A stretch of 60,000 bases of DNA from Liolophura sinensis (GCF_032854445.1 NC_088302.1:28547080-28607079); one strand, 5' to 3'; positions 40,443 through 54,975 are shown, counted from the first letter of the stretch. Notes: generated by a model not told the origin, from the letters alone. Numbers and translations are program-made.

Positions 40443-42729
40443 TTCTATCAAATCGGAAATTGAGTTTGCAGCTTGCCTTAGTGAATAGGGCAGTAACTGG
40501 CTGCTGAGTTTATTAGTCAGCCTGGCCTACTCTGTCATATTCCGTGTTCGCCTGGGTAGAGAAGAAATGACAATCACTGTTTGGGGTCCCGTAAAAGTAA
40601 TGAAAACCAGCCTTAGGGCCTGTGCCTAAATTCAATCACAAAATTAATTTTTCCCCAAATAGCAATCTGTAAGGAGTTCTAATAGTGGCTTGCAAAAGTG
40701 TGATAACCTTATTTTGGGCCTCATTCCAGAGTAACTGGTTCATAATTTGATTTAATATAACATTCGTTTAGGAGCCTGATTAACATTCTGATCTTCTGAC
40801 TTACTTTTTGACCACATGGCTAAAAACTTTCTAAATTGTTATTGATCACTTAACTTCACAGTGAACGAAAGCTGCTAATGGAGCAGAAAATGTAAGTGTT
40901 ATGTGTCTATATGCCAACTTCAAGACCTTTCATCCATCCACCTTTAACTGTCAGCAGTTTTTATTCAAATATTCTATTAGTGCATGCAATAAACTGTAAA
41001 GTATATGTAGATTTTGTCCAGATCCACCCATTTTCATTACACAGATGAGCTCTCTTGAAATAAAGGTAGCAATTGGTAATCACATGTTGGTTTCCATAAC
41101 AAAAGAGTGCCAACATACAAATGAGGAGCAGGAGTCACACCAAGTCAGTGAGCATATATGTCGGTACACATATGACTTGAGCATGTGTATTTATTCATGC
41201 ACATGTAAGTCGGTATCACTAACAGACGCTCCATTTAAGGCCACCAAAGCAGTCCCTAGCATCTTTTGAAAGCTAGGGCAACCTTAAAGTTCGATTTCAG
41301 ATTGGGAGGGCCAAGTTGAACTTACATGTAGATTTGGTAACTACCAAAAAAACTTTTAGCTATCCCGCTTCTGGGAGACTTCAGCTCAATCTTGTCAATA
41401 CAAAACGTAAAATAAACATTTATCTTGATATGGATTCTATACAGAAAGGATCGACGCATAAAGTCAGGAATTTTGTACTTTACAGTAATTAACACACATG
41501 TAGGGCATCAATGACTGAACATCCCACTTGTATTATGCTGTTTTTTTTTACATGTACATGTGTGCTAAAAACAGACATGTATCTTGTACTTTCTGAGATA
41601 CCATCTTTAACATATACCTATAATAACATATTCTTTTACATGTAGTTGTTACTGGCTTTGTACAGACGAGCTAAAAATCACACACAAAAAAACATGTACA
41701 TGTATATAGTACTGTTTATTGACTGAATGATTGCTTTTTTAAATGCAAATACAGTGCATACTAGAATTAACCTATATATGCCCACATAGCCATAAGCTTA
41801 AATCTTAAATTTTCCTCTGTTAAGAATTTCAATAGGCTCTCTGTTAAAGCCCAAGGGCTCTATATGGTAGGAGCTGATAGCAGCCCGACAAATCCTTCAA
41901 AGGAAGACCTAACTGCTTTTGATCAGGCTGAATGAAAATCAAATCCTGTTCTGGCCACAGAACTGAAACTACATGTATTTCTACAAGCTTTATAAAAGCC
42001 TTGTAACTATTCATCCTTTTAGTTAATCAGCTTTCAGCCCAGTCTTTGTTACTCCATTAATATCAGCTAGTGTTACTTGTATGCATCTATTTGTAGGTCG
42101 AACATGTTGAGTCCCTACTGTGATCACCCATTGTCACTAAGCAAATCCAAGCAAAAAATTCATTAAATGAACTGAATAAACGTATATACATATTATCAAT
42201 TCCATGCAGGTGATTCCCAATACGAAAGTACAATGTACAATTGCAGTTAACAATGCAAAAGTAGATCCTTTCAGACAAGCGTCCAAAATCCAGCTACAAG
42301 GTGAATCAAACATAATCTGGTGTATTTCTTTTAAGAAATAAAGGAATAAAAAAACAAAAAACAAAAAAAACCCCATAGAAAAATGTGAATACAGCTGTAT
42401 TTCACTAGATGCCTGTTACTAGATATCAATGATAAAATTGTATACTACACACATGTATATATAAGGCTTAATTAACTTTTGTATATGTGATACACATTAC
42501 ATACACCTGTATCATCAACTTAACGAGCCTAAATTGGAGAATAAAAAATACATGTATATTCTGATTAAGATCATTACCTTATAAAATGGCAATTTGGTTG
42601 GACTGGAGAAATTCTGTTGGCTATTAAATTTAAAATGCAAAAAGAAACTGATGCTTTACTACAGGCTTCTATTCAGTTTCTCTGGATTGCCATTTTGGAT
42701 GCATCTATACCCAGCTATGTAAGACGTTG

Positions 42730-42950
42730 AGAATGAATGAATGCTTAGGGCTTCATGTTGTTGTCGTACTTAATAAATTTTCAGTCATATGATGATGATG
42801 AGTCATTAGGCGTGTGTACATATCCCACGTCTTCTTATGGTAGGGCGAGTCCATGCCATCAAAGTGCATTCCAGTCACATTACACCGACACCAGGCCAAC
42901 CAGTCCTGTTTCCTTGCTGTAAGTTCTCAATGCTGAGCGTAAGATGTTAA
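42730..42950 (-). mobile_element. SINE B-like, diverged and truncated
   Basis: Begins with TTAGGGCTTCATGTTGTTGT and GTCGTACTTAATAAATTTTC, then TCATATGATGATG as in family B. The head is missing or altered. Confidence 0.65.
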
Positions 42951-44465
42951 GTCATTTTATCTCGTTAATTTAAGTCTCAAATATGAGTCTAAACTACTGG
43001 TGTGTTCTATACAAATCTCCTCTGTAATTGTAGTACAACAATGCTGCTGATTCAGGTTATCTTCAATCAGTATCTTTATAGGCCAGTCACTGTACAAAGC
43101 AGTATTGTGAGTACATAACAAAGAGTCTGCCTTGGTGTTATTAGCCAAGCTTCACTTTGATTTCTTTATAATTCACAGCCTACTGTGTGCCTTGGGTTGA
43201 AATAAATTGCTCTGAATCCAGTTAATTGAACACTGCGGTCATCTGTCAGTCTGCTAATCTGAGCACTGGCCTATTACTTAAAGTCAAGGATTTGCCCCCC
43301 CTACAGTCAGCCTTAGATAGATTACAACAGGTTCGTATCCATCACTCCACAGGGGAGGTAACCCTGTTTAATAGTAGACGGCTTCTTTGCCCAATCAAAT
43401 GACACTGCTGGAGAATATGGATGAGCCTTGGGTGAGGATACCATCTCTGGCAGGTGCTGGTTTAATGGAGAACTTTTCACTCTTGCAAACTGCTTTTCCG
43501 TTATTGCGAATATCAATAAATAACTTTCTGACGCCCATCCTTTACATGGACGTCAGAAATAAGACTGTTTGATGCAGTCCCCATTTAGCACAGAGTGTAG
43601 GTTTCAATGAATTCTCAGGTCCCTTTAAGCAGAAAGCCGACCTACAACATGTCAATATGTCTGACAGGCTATAACAGACTCTTCATTAACATCAAGACTT
43701 CCAGACATGGCATGGAATCCATAACGAAATTGAACGGATTCAGGGGTGTAATTGAAATGTCAGTCCCAAAACAGGGATGCATGTATAACCCAATTTGGGT
43801 CCAGAAAGAATCTGGTATAAAAAAAAAGCTTGGCACAACTATTTCATATAAATGGTTGTACATGCACCGAGACATGACCTGACAGCCACATTGTCAAACC
43901 CAATAGGCTGCCAGAATGGGGGCGGCAAGATACCGTCGACAGTGGCTAAAACTTATGAACACTACAATAATAAACTTACAGACAAATCTGAGAGCTTGTG
44001 CATAAATACACTTCATCAATAGTTTGACATCAACAGATGCTAGCGGGTGGTGGTGAATTTTGAAGGTACCCCCAAGGGACTTCATCAATTTTCTGAACAC
44101 TAAACCGCACCAATTTGTGAGATGAGGATCTCACAGACAAAGTGTACACCTACGGAAATCATATATCCAACCATTCAACAATCAACATCATAAAAGATAA
44201 TACTTAATTAACAATCTTCTGGTTGAAAATATCGAGTTATTTCATGCAAAAGCCATGTTGAAAGATTATCCATAACATATTTCATTTACACTTAAAGCAT
44301 TAACTGCAAAGAATACAGGATTCAAGTTTTTTTGACATTCAACCACTGCAGAATGTTAGTGATGATATCATTGGATGCATGGCAAGTCATCGATATTACA
44401 GACTCAATAAACACGCCCTTGCAGCTCTATATAAAGTCCAAACATGGGGACTAAGGGTTATAAGT

Positions 44466-44733
44466 TTTATTTTATTTATTTATTTGATTGGTGTTTAACG
44501 CCGAACTCAAGAATATTTCACTTATACGACGGCGGCCAGCATTATGGTGGGAGGAAACCGGGCACAGCCCGGGGGAAACCCATGACCATTCGCAGGTTGC
44601 TGTCAGACCTTCCCACTTATGGCCGGAGAGGAAGCCAGCATGAGCTGGACTTGAACTCACAGTGACCTCATTGGTAAGAGGCTTCTGGGTCATTACGCTG
44701 CGCTAGCGCGCTAACCAACTGAGCCACAGAGGC
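44466..44733 (-). mobile_element. Family A SINE, full length
   Basis: Full tail, body and head (ends GAGCCACAGAGGCC). No clear duplication seen. Confidence 0.92.
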
Positions 44734-45202
44734 CAACCAGTCCTGTTTTGAACTCATCAGATATATAGTCATTGTATATAGACAATAGATTGTAAAATCA
44801 ACGAGGAAACGACATCTTCTAAAATCAACCAGGAATGACCAGTCATTGTAGAATCCACCAGAAAATGACCTGTCATTTTAGAATCAACAAGAAATTCACC
44901 AGTCACATTTTAAAATCAGCCGACAAATGGCAAATAGGATGGCCAACATGAACTGATCAATCATTGGGAAATCAACAGAAAAATGATCAGTGTGACTGCA
45001 GAATGAATCAATAAATCGTGATACACTCAACCGAGAAATTGCCATTATAACTCTAGAATAAACCAAGAAATGGTCAAAAAAGCAGTCAACGTCATGCTAT
45101 ACACCCAAGTCTGTGAAGGCCTACAGCTAAAAACATTGCTTTTAAAACTTGTTCAAATACAAAAAATCATGATATTGTCGAAATATAAATAATAAATAGA
45201 AC

Positions 45203-45339
45203 ATTGTACAGTGAAGGTTGAATATCATAAATACTTCTCTCGTGAAAGGTGGAAATGATAACCTACTTGTGTCTCGTGGGTTATGATTTTCACTCCTCAC
45301 TCGAAAAATATTGATGATATTCAACCTTCACTGTGCAAT
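45203..45339. mobile_element. Palindromic MITE-like element
   Basis: 137 bp. The left arm ATTGTACAGTGAAGGTTGAA TATCAT and the right arm reversed ATTGCACAGTGAAGGTTGAA TATCAT match over about 60 bp, with a short loop near 45265. Confidence 0.85.
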
Positions 45340-48300
45340 ATCCTCTACTGATTTGACCAAGAATTGTCAATCAGAAATGTCTAGGCTATAACAAGAAACA
45401 GTGACCTGCTATAGATGTAGACCTGAAGTAAGGTCAATTATTCTGTCAAAAATGACGTTCCATCTCATAGATTCATGCATGAGATACTCAATTAGAAAGT
45501 TTAACTTTGGAATTAAAAAAAAACTTTTTGGTTCTGGACTATGCAATGGACTGTGTTGAAAACCCACCCAGATTCAACAAAATAACTGTTCAGTTATATG
45601 CATATTAAATAGACTGCATTAAACAGACTAGAAGACCATGACAGGATAAATCTGCCAAAGATAGTTGGGTGATAATAAAATGACACAGGCTCTTCCCGGG
45701 AATCTCCATATTCGATCTTCCAGGCAGCCACAGCTCCGGTAGGAATTACCCGCCATCTGTCTGGCTAGTGTCATAATGATTGCCAGAAGTTAACAGAGTG
45801 TCCCTAACAAGCTAATGAAGAAAGATACACAGCAACACACTGGGCATAAACATCAAGTCATCTGACATTTCAAGATTTAATAAAGAGATATTGCCAAGAT
45901 GAGGCTTATAACAGTTCAAAATATTATGTAAAATATGAAAAATTGTAGGTGTCAAAACATTGTAAATGTAGGCCCTACTTAACAGGGTACATTCATATTA
46001 TTTAACACTGTGGTAATGTGTATAATATTTCATAATGTGTCAGAATCGTGCAGTGGTTGGAATGAACTGAACTGATCTTTGCGTAGCTGAGTCCGCATGC
46101 AGATATGTGGCTTTAAATTTGACATTGTGCAGTACATACATGTATCTGCTTGGACATTAAACTAGGAACATTGAAAGAGGTATTCCGTATTAGAAATTAA
46201 ACCTCTTTCAGATGAAGGCAGAATTTCATTTTTTTTTTTAAGGACACTACTTTGTTTCCTAAATGTCAATTAATTATGTTTGGAACTTCCAATAGAAAAT
46301 CAGTTACCTTTCTTCCAAATTTCCAAAATGGCTGCAAATGTTCATCAGTTGCTGGCAATCAATTAACATGTGACCATGTAAAAACACGCAGCCTTGTATA
46401 CAATCCACGTCTCCCTGGTGCATTTCTACCCGTCAAGCAATTTGCATCACTTGATTGGCTGTGTATGAGAAGACCTGTTACGCCTATTTGATCTAAAGCC
46501 CTACATTAGAATTTGCAGAAGATCCCCCATACGGTGTTGACCACACCACCTGCCCTTTGTAAATTGCCTCATTAGGATTGGCATGCATATTGCGCCAATA
46601 AAACAAGCAACAGACAAAGTGTAAGATTGAAGCCCCATTCACATAAACACATGCTAGGCCAACTGATGGCTGCTGAAAGAATCAGTTGTTGGGACCGTGG
46701 AGCTACATGTACCTTAATTTGATATGTTCACGAAATATGCTCATAATTATACATTAGAACTGAATAATTCCTATTTAATGCCAAGTTTTTCCAAGGCAAA
46801 ACTGCAAAACCACCACTGTGTTAAACAGGTACAATATTTTTGAAGTTACTCCATCTACTCTATTGCATTTAATTTCACACAGCCAAATCCAGCTGCCAAT
46901 TAATCACTGTCAAAACTCCTGGAAAATTCCGCTCCTCTCCATTATGCTAATGTGGAGGTTTAATAAACCCATGGGATCAGAGGCATTAAAGGAAAAGTCG
47001 TTTGTTCATAAATAAGTAAGCCCACAATGACATCAGATTGTAGATCTCCAGACTAAGTCATACATCACTGTACCGATGTGTCTTCCATACGAGAGGATTT
47101 TCATGTACTTTTGCCATTACCTGGATTATACTCTTTATAAAGCTTTGGAGTGCTTGATTTACTAAGTAACTGGCGCATCCTCTGTCAAAAATGATGGCTT
47201 CATTACCCCTCTCACTGTTTTTTCCCCCTTGTTTTCATGCTTTATTTTTTTAAAATTTGATTGTTTTTAACATACTGCTGAAGAATTTTTTCCCTTAATT
47301 CAGTCAGACTTATACATGGAGAAGCTATGAGTTGCCCCCTGACGTCTGATAACTTAAACTGCGGAACTTTCTCACATGTGATAAAACATGCATGAAGACT
47401 TTTATGCCACATTGGCAGGCTTCAACACAATGGCCCTGGGAAGAGTTAGTCTACTTAATTATTTTCACAAATCTAACCAATGTGAAGGCGAGAGAATTAA
47501 TCTACAAAATCCCCATAAAAGGCTGGGATTAAATCCATTCCTGGTGTAAAGTGAGACACATGCACAGCTGTAATTGTATCTGCGTAACAATACTGCCACC
47601 CCACCCTGCCACCCTCTCCCCCCACCCTGCCACCCTCTCCCCCCACAACTAATAAAGGTTCAAGTACACACATCAGTTTTACGTAACAAAATATCTAAGG
47701 CCGACAACTGGACACACATACTGATGTATAGTTTGCCTAAAGGCAGCAGGAAACGTTATCCCAAACGTATATACTAAATAAAGAGAATACAGATTAAATC
47801 TTGTTCTGCTGCACCATAGCTGCGGGCATGACTAATGAATAAATCTGGGAGAGGTTTGCCACTTGGCACCCTCCCGGGGTTAAAGCTTGATCTGCCTGCT
47901 ACTATTGAGTGATGTCCCCAGTTCTCCCTGGGCATACTCACTTTTTGTGCCCTTTCCTGCTCCACACCATGATGCAATTAAGTACATACATAGCTGTACA
48001 CATGTCTGCAGAACACTGGTCAAAAATGGCACATGCAAAAATTAGCATTCTGCCGTAAGTTTTTTTTTAATCATTTCATTTAAAGATGACAATTATATCA
48101 TGTGACAGGTATCAGTATACATCTTCATTTCATCGTTTCATCTGAACACGGTGTCTCCAGGATACAAACATCTCATTACACCTTAACATTATCAATTTGA
48201 TGATCCACCCAGATGCATGCAGTTGCAATGAAGTTTGAACAGAAACGAGCGAAAGATACATGTAAGCCTTGACATGTAGTACAGCTAACACATGCTGGGT

Positions 48301-48924
48301 CAATAAAAGACATTAACCTTATGAAGGTGGAGCATCCCCCAAGATGGAACATGCAATCTGTCAACTACGATATTTGTGTTAATGTAACTGCAGATTTCAT
48401 ACTGATTTTTAGTTTTATGTGCAGGGTTAATGAAGAAAATTAAGCAGACTGGCATGTACATCATAATCTGAAGAAAAAAAAAAACAAAAGCAAGAAGAGA
48501 AGCCATATGATTTCAATTTCCCTTTTTTATAGGAAGCTTTTATCGTAGATCATAAAATGGAAAAACTTCAACTCTACTTGTCGAAAGGTTACCTGACATT
48601 TTTGTCAAAAACAAACAAGCACATGTCAAGAGTGAGCTAGGGTCATCAATCAAATGAAGACGACTTTCAAGGATTTGTAAGACCTGTCTTCATGGGCGTG
48701 ATAGCTCAACATTTCCCACCTATACAATCTGTGTTACAAAAAAAAAACACATCACTCTCTGCTGCTGTGCTCATGACCTACCTCACTGCTGTACCAACAC
48801 AAATGTTCAGAAACAGTGACATTTTAGAAAAACAAAAGATGTACCACTCTTTGGCTGACAAGGTTTAGGCAGGCAATGTTCCACATTGCAAATGTTGCCC
48901 AATTACAGAACTACTTAAAATTTT

Positions 48925-49148
48925 GCCCATGATTAAGCTACACTCATTTGTCCAGATTCTGGGAGTTCTACTGATTTCAGAAAGGTCCTTTGAGTTGTGT
49001 TTGGAAGGTAGGATGGTATCCTACTGGAAAAAATGTAAATTTTAACACCCGAAGTAATATCTCATGACATTTATTTGCCTCCAAAAACGCTCTTTTGTGA
49101 TTGAATGTTTAGGTCATTTGGTGTAACAGGAGTTCTTTACAAGTGCTT
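48925..49148 (+). repeat. Interspersed repeat family D, copy 2
   Basis: TTTGTCCAGATTCTGGGAGT, AGGATGGTATCCTACTGGAA and CATTTATTTGCCTCCAAAAA align with copies 1 and 3. Unclassified. Confidence 0.7.
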
Positions 49149-49800
49149 GTATAGTATTTGCTAATATCCTACACAAGGTTTCCCTAGATGCTCAATCTAT
49201 ACTCGGTACCATCATTTGCATCCTATAGTTAAGAGAACGGTACAGGTTTATTCAAATCATGAACCAGAATTCATGCAACTGGAAACATCCAAAATTGATT
49301 TTGGTACACCATACAGCCATGCATTCATACGCAGGCTTATACACACTATTGGAGCTGAGGCATAGTGATTTGAACGGTGATCTGCATACAAATATTAGCT
49401 AGGCCAAGCCTTGTTGACAGAAACTAAAAACAAGGCATGAGTATCATCAGTGTGGTTACAAATTGATTGAGGTGTGCACACATAAGCTATGAGCCTTAAT
49501 CTACCCGAACACAAATGAGCAGCTGTCTACTTCAATGATTCCGGCAGAACATGTGCCAATACAAGGCAGATGTCTTAATTACAATCCCTAACATAAAACC
49601 GAATCAGCAAATAACAAGACAGTGACTAATAGACTTTTTTTTTCCTCAACAATTCCCAAAATGCTTTCTAATGAGATACAAGCTTAATTGCATGCATATA
49701 CGCATTAATATCATTTTCCAAAATTCATCTATGCATGGCCCGAATTGAAAAAATCCAATGGCACATAACAAATCATGAAAAGAAAAGACTATTTAAGCAG

Positions 49801-50120
49801 AGTGAGTGAGTCCTTAGGGTTTAACATCGTACTTCACAATTTTTCATTCATATGACGACAAAGGAATCCTTAAAGTGCATGTATTGTGCTTCCTCATTGC
49901 AGGATGGATTTCCACCACTCTTTTATCTAGTGAAGCTTCTCTCACACGGCTTACCAATAGCAAGTGAGCCACCCCACCTGAGCCATTATACTGATAAAGG
50001 TCAACCAGTTGCAGCCCTATCCCCTTAATGCTGAACGCCATGCAAAGAAAGCTACAACTATCTCCTTTAAGGTCTTAGGTGTGACCGAATTCACTACTGA
50101 CCCTGGATCTACCGCCCTCC
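49801..50120 (-). mobile_element. SINE family B
   Basis: Aligns by eye along its length with 34680-34983 (GGGTTTAACATCGTACTTCA, GAGCCATTATACTGATAAAG, AATGCTGAACGCCA, CTTTAAGGTCTTAGGTGTGA). It has an internal segment missing from the other copy. Confidence 0.82.
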
Positions 50121-50605
50121 CCAGGAGTGTACACCTTGTGAAACAAGATGAATGTAGTTACAACAATCTCTCAAATTTTTGAAACTTTATTTGTATTACA
50201 CCACCATGCGAAATATTCTTTAAAATGTAGCCCATCTGACTTTAATGCTGCACTCAAAAAAATTTAACTTGTGAGAAAATGACGGGTTTATAAGGGCGGA
50301 GAAAGCTGGTCACGAGTCCAGAGAAAACCACTCCCTCTAAGTTTACAAATACCATACTGCCACATGGCAAAAGCGTCTGTGTCATAACTTCTAATCAAGT
50401 CAATGAACCACAAAAACTCAACGCAGGACCTGGATACAGGAGTTCCTGCATTGGTCAGTTCACCCAGCTTACTAGGTCTTAATTAATGGTCTACCATTCT
50501 CTGTAGCAGAGCAATAATGATTAAAATGACACACACTAACTAAACTGTCATTTAACGAATTCACTGCCATTAAGCAGAGTGATGGTGACTTAGCATGCGA
50601 CTTAC

Positions 50606-50746
50606 CGGATCGCCTGTACAAAATGGCACAGAAGACGAAAAGCACACCACTCTGAGGGTAGCACTTTTCAAAACACCACTGTGGAGAGTGAATGAAGCCA
50701 GAGACTGGCGAGATGCACTCCTAGGTCTGATGAGCGCTCTCAGCAT
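50606..50746 (-). other. Candidate first exon ending at a strong splice donor; owner unknown
   Basis: On the minus strand an ATG at 50746 opens 47 codons (MLRALIRPRSASRQSLASF onward) that run without a stop to ATCCG|GTAAGTCG (donor 50601-50605). The segment is GC-richer than its surroundings and has an AT-rich TATAATAA-like site upstream (about 50988-51000, minus). The Arg/Ser-rich start resembles a mitochondrial presequence. It could be (a) the first coding exon of an unidentified gene, or (b) a 5' UTR exon of PPEF, 14 kb away. In case (b) the frame would not match the PPEF ATG and would act as an upstream ORF. No downstream partner exon was found. Confidence 0.4.
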
Positions 50747-52004
50747 AGCATCAACTACGCAAGTCCAATAGCTTCTCCCCTGCTGTACTCACAGACCCTC
50801 CCACGACTAGCCTGTCAGGGATATTCTGCCAGCTTTCGCATTGGTCATTCTAATGGATAATCGTGCAGAATGAGTTCCTCCAGGCGACAATAATACGTCG
50901 CTCACCGACCATTCCGGCTCTCCTCCCCACAACAACACATCTCCACTTGACCTCTACAGTTTACCTCATTTTCATTAGTAAAAGACACCAATTATTATAC
51001 AGACAAATGATAATAACCCACTGATGTAAAAGGAAATTTACTTATAAGGAGTCTTAGAACTCAAATCAAGACTTTAGACTCAGGGGCCAGTCTACAATTT
51101 ACATACAGGTGAATAGATCATTATGATATTTCTCTTCTGAGTATTTTACCAAGACAATGCATCTGGACATACATAATCCAGCGGCAAGACGGAGTCTGTG
51201 AGCATGTAGGTACAGAACGGATTACTCTCTAATGAGATAGCCCTGAACAATCAATGACAAAGCCATTCAGTTTCCCCATCGTAATCCTTTCGGAACCCCA
51301 ATGAGCATTACGGAAGAGTAAAACCTATAAACTTGTTCTAGCACCGTCTCACAAGGATCTGAATGAAATATTACTGATCTGCCATTAAAAAACTTTATTA
51401 TTAATCATTTATTCATGGCACTGTCATCAGTTTCGCAGGAAAAACAAAAACAAATAGATAGACAAACTTTTTCAGACCCCCGCTCATGACAGTTTTGCCT
51501 TTCTGTAAATACTTGGGAAATAAACTCAAGTACATGTAGCATCTATCATTATTGGTGCCACAGATGCAGCAAGAGATCCCAACAGCTAGCACTGTACAAT
51601 TCTCCAACACAAAAGAACAGTGAAGTCCTACAAACCCCACACTCAAATTAAACAAGATGTCAAGGTCGCACAAGGTCACAGCAGCCTCAACATAATTGTT
51701 TTAAAATATGCTCGTATAAATAAGCTATTACCATCAGCACAGGTATACAAGAAGAAGCATGTAAATGCAATGGTCAACATGGCCTACATTAACCGGATCA
51801 GTTACCATTCGAGTGATAAGACTGACAACATCAACATGGTATTACACCTGGTACAGAGTTGGCAAATTTGCTGCGGGCAACACTTTGTAGGCTCATAAAC
51901 CGTATATTTACAGCAAATAATGAGGCTCAGATAGCATGAACACATAAGCTCAAGGCAACAGTTGTCAAGCATGCAACCTATTTCTTCATATTCCATGTCA
52001 CACA

Positions 52005-52111
52005 TTCCCCCGGGCCCTGGTCGGTTTCCTCCCACCACAATGCTGGCCGCCGTCGTACAAGTGAAATATTCTTGAGTACGGCATAAAACACCAATCAAAT
52101 AAATAAATAAA
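52005..52111 (+). mobile_element. Family A SINE, strongly 5' truncated
   Basis: Flanked by the perfect 13-bp duplication TCCATGTCACACA (51992-52004 and 52112-52124). Confidence 0.93.
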
Positions 52112-52124
52112 TCCATGTCACACA

Positions 52125-53999
52125 AGATTCCAGGATTCTATCCATGCATATGTATGCGTATTTGGAATGAAACCACATGTAAAGGCTATATAAGCATGCA
52201 TTTCAAGGCTAACACAATTAATATTACCAATTACTATAGGTACATGTACATGCACTCCTAGGCTACAAGCTATGTAATTTCATCTGCCATTTAGTGCTTT
52301 GCCAAGGCCACCATTAACACCATTTGTTCACTCTGTGTATAAACCCGACCAATTCTCCATACAAAAAGGCCCTCCTATAAAGTTTTGATATATTCTAAAA
52401 CTATTTTTCCCTGAGTTTTATTTTCTTCAAAATCACAATCTCTTTCATTTAGCCACAAAAAAAAGAGCACAAATGAAGAAGAATTTCCTATCTACCTACT
52501 GGGTCGGGTTATATTACACCTAACAAAGACTTTTTTTGTAAGGCCTAATATATCAATAGGTCTGAACCTGTTAATACACATGTAACAGGAAGAATAAAAC
52601 CATGCACAGTAATGCTCATGCACTTCAACCCTTATGACAACAAAGAAGTTATACTGTTTTAATATCAATAATCCTATAATTCTATGACAGAGGCCTAAAA
52701 TAAGCATACAGATCAAATCTTACCAAATACTTATACCTGTACATTACCCTTCTTGAGAGTGACTGTTGTCAAGGAATAAAGTGGGTCATTGCCATCTCAA
52801 GTGTACTTAAAATGCTATCAGCTGAGCACTTAATGAGGTCATTACTGACACTCTAGAATAATCAATGGCAGATCAACACTTCAATTGCAACCTTTCACAT
52901 TTGCAAAGATGATAATGACAATGACAAATTACTTACTAAGCATTCAGTGAAGACATCTTGCTGATGACAAGCAGCCAATCAATCACCATTGCAGGTATGC
53001 TGACATTGCTCTCAATTATAGGCAAAACAACTTGGCACAAAACTCACCAGGGCAGTATTCCTACCAGTTTCTTGAATGACTATAAAACACACAGTGCAGA
53101 TTCAATGCAGCATGCCAATAAATTCAGCAATAACTTACAACACTTTCAGTGAAAACTAACTGCAGACTTAAGTATCTACCGAGAGTAATACATTGTAGAT
53201 GTATATGCAGGTATATTAGGAAAGCAAAGGAACTTTCAAAGAAAGGATATCCCATTGCTAGGAATATCATAAAAAGAAATTACAATGGATTACATCTATA
53301 ACTATGTGTATCCACCAGTAATAAATTCCAGTAATCAATATTTGGAATATAATGTCTGGAGCCAAACCAAGGAACTCTGATATATTTATACCTATAGAAA
53401 TGCAAAAATTGTCAGCCAGGACAAAGCTCTCGTGCAATAACAATCTTATCTGTTAGCTATTAAGAGGAAATATATTGCGTTGAGTTAAGTGTTTGTGCCG
53501 CAAGTCTGTGAAGACAACACTAGCAACGCAGCGTGCAAATCAATTGGGTATTTGTTAGTTAATGGCATTGTAGTACCTGGCAGGGGTTTACAGAGCTAGG
53601 AGTTAAATCACAGAATAGAACAGCCAATCTTTCTGCCCTTACAACATCCATTAAAGGTAAATGGTAAGAGAAATCAATAGAATGGATGATCTTGTGATAA
53701 GTGGATGGGAGGCGAAACTGTTAATAATGACACTAGCCATTAGTCCTAGAGAATATATGTCTATGACTCGTTTCTCAATGGATACTGCCAGTGGATGATA
53801 GATAATTAATCTTCCTTTGGTCCAGTACAACTATACCCTAAACATCCACCCCAAGAAGTGCCTTTTAAGGGGCAGACCCCAAAAACCCAACAGGATATCA
53901 TAATACATGTACGTTGCAAACAAGTCTACATGTGTTTTTCTATATGTACACTTTTTTTTAACATCAGTACATTCTCAGAATCAGGCAAAATGAGTATTT
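52125..53999. other. No gene seen, repeat-poor
   Basis: Unique AT-rich DNA; no exon or repeat supported. Confidence 0.5.
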
Positions 54000-54560
54000 A
54001 TTTATTTATTTATTTATTAGGGGTCCACGCTAGTTCCTAGCGAGACACCTCTTGAAATCGTTTGAATTATTATTATTATTATGATTATTATTATTATTAT
54101 TATTAGTCACCTCGTAAAATTGCAATATCTCCAAAACTATAAAAGGTAGAAAACCAAACTTGGGAGTCTTACTAAGGAACATATGAAGCAACTTTTGACT
54201 TCTTGTGCTGTTTTACCAGTCACGTGATTTAGCGGCCATTTTGAATTTTGTTGAAAATCTTCTTCTCCAAAACGGATAAACCTATTGAGATAAATTTTTT
54301 GCATACATTTTTAAGGTGGATTGCCCTGCCCATATTGTAAAAACCTTTTAGTTTGGTATGCAAATAAGGTCAAAACTGACCAATGAAATCAGCTCAAAAG
54401 TAGGTCAATTTTAAAAACTGATTAAAATCATAAAACAAACACACTGTCTGGCACCCCTTGCCATCACAATGATAATTCTGCAAGAATTATTTTTGTACTT
54501 TGTGTTGTTTTCATGTTATGACTAAAAAACCACCAAAAATTTGACAAAAATCCTGTCTAA
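54000..54560. repeat. Suspected interspersed repeat with (TATT)n and (ATT)n tracts
   Basis: A TATT tract, GGGGTCCACGCTAGTTCCTA, an ATT microsatellite (54065-54106), then CGGCCATTTTGAATTTTGTT and following text typical of an old transposon 3' region. No second copy in the window, so the class is unproven. Confidence 0.4.
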
Positions 54561-54917
54561 ATACTATGTAAATAGTGCGGAAGATTGGTGCTACACTGCA
54601 TAAAACCACAGACTCCAGGTTACCGTAGGAACTGGCCTCAGCTCTGCAACAATGTATTCTTTCTGTCTTTTGTCATTGGCCAGTGGCTGAAGAACAAAGC
54701 CGCCCAATCCTTGTGCTAGTCTTCAGTGCTTGGCCAACTGTTAATGATGCCTGGCAGCCTAGGGTTCAAATCGAGTACATTCCTTTCCATTTTTTTCCAT
54801 GTTTTTTTCAGTATTTTGAACTATATAGACAACAGGCTGTCAGAAGCGATGAAAGACTAGTGGCATGGACCCTGGCAACGCTGTTGGATAACAGCTTTAA
54901 TTTTGTTGATGTTTTAC

Positions 54918-54975
54918 AACTTCGGCCAGCATTATAGTGGGAGGAAACAGGGCAGAGCCTAGGGGAAACCCTTGA
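54918..54975 (-). mobile_element. Family A SINE fragment
   Basis: Only the middle part (CGGCCAGCATTATAGTGGGA to GGGGAAACCC) remains. It abuts the exon-like segment at 54992. Confidence 0.75.

Larger units (their letters stand above)
39346..44465. other. No gene recognised
   Basis: Mostly unique sequence with one tandem duplication (40111), a repeat copy at 41440 and a SINE B remnant. A somewhat GC-richer open frame on the minus strand at 39865-40071 has no recognised family. Confidence 0.5.
44734..49800. other. Largely repeat-poor unique block
   Basis: Apart from the MITE at 45203 and the family D copy at 48925, few repeats. TAATTA and TTAAT-type motifs are frequent in 46.2-47.1 kb. May hold regulatory DNA or unrecognised exons; none could be supported. 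Confidence 0.45.
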
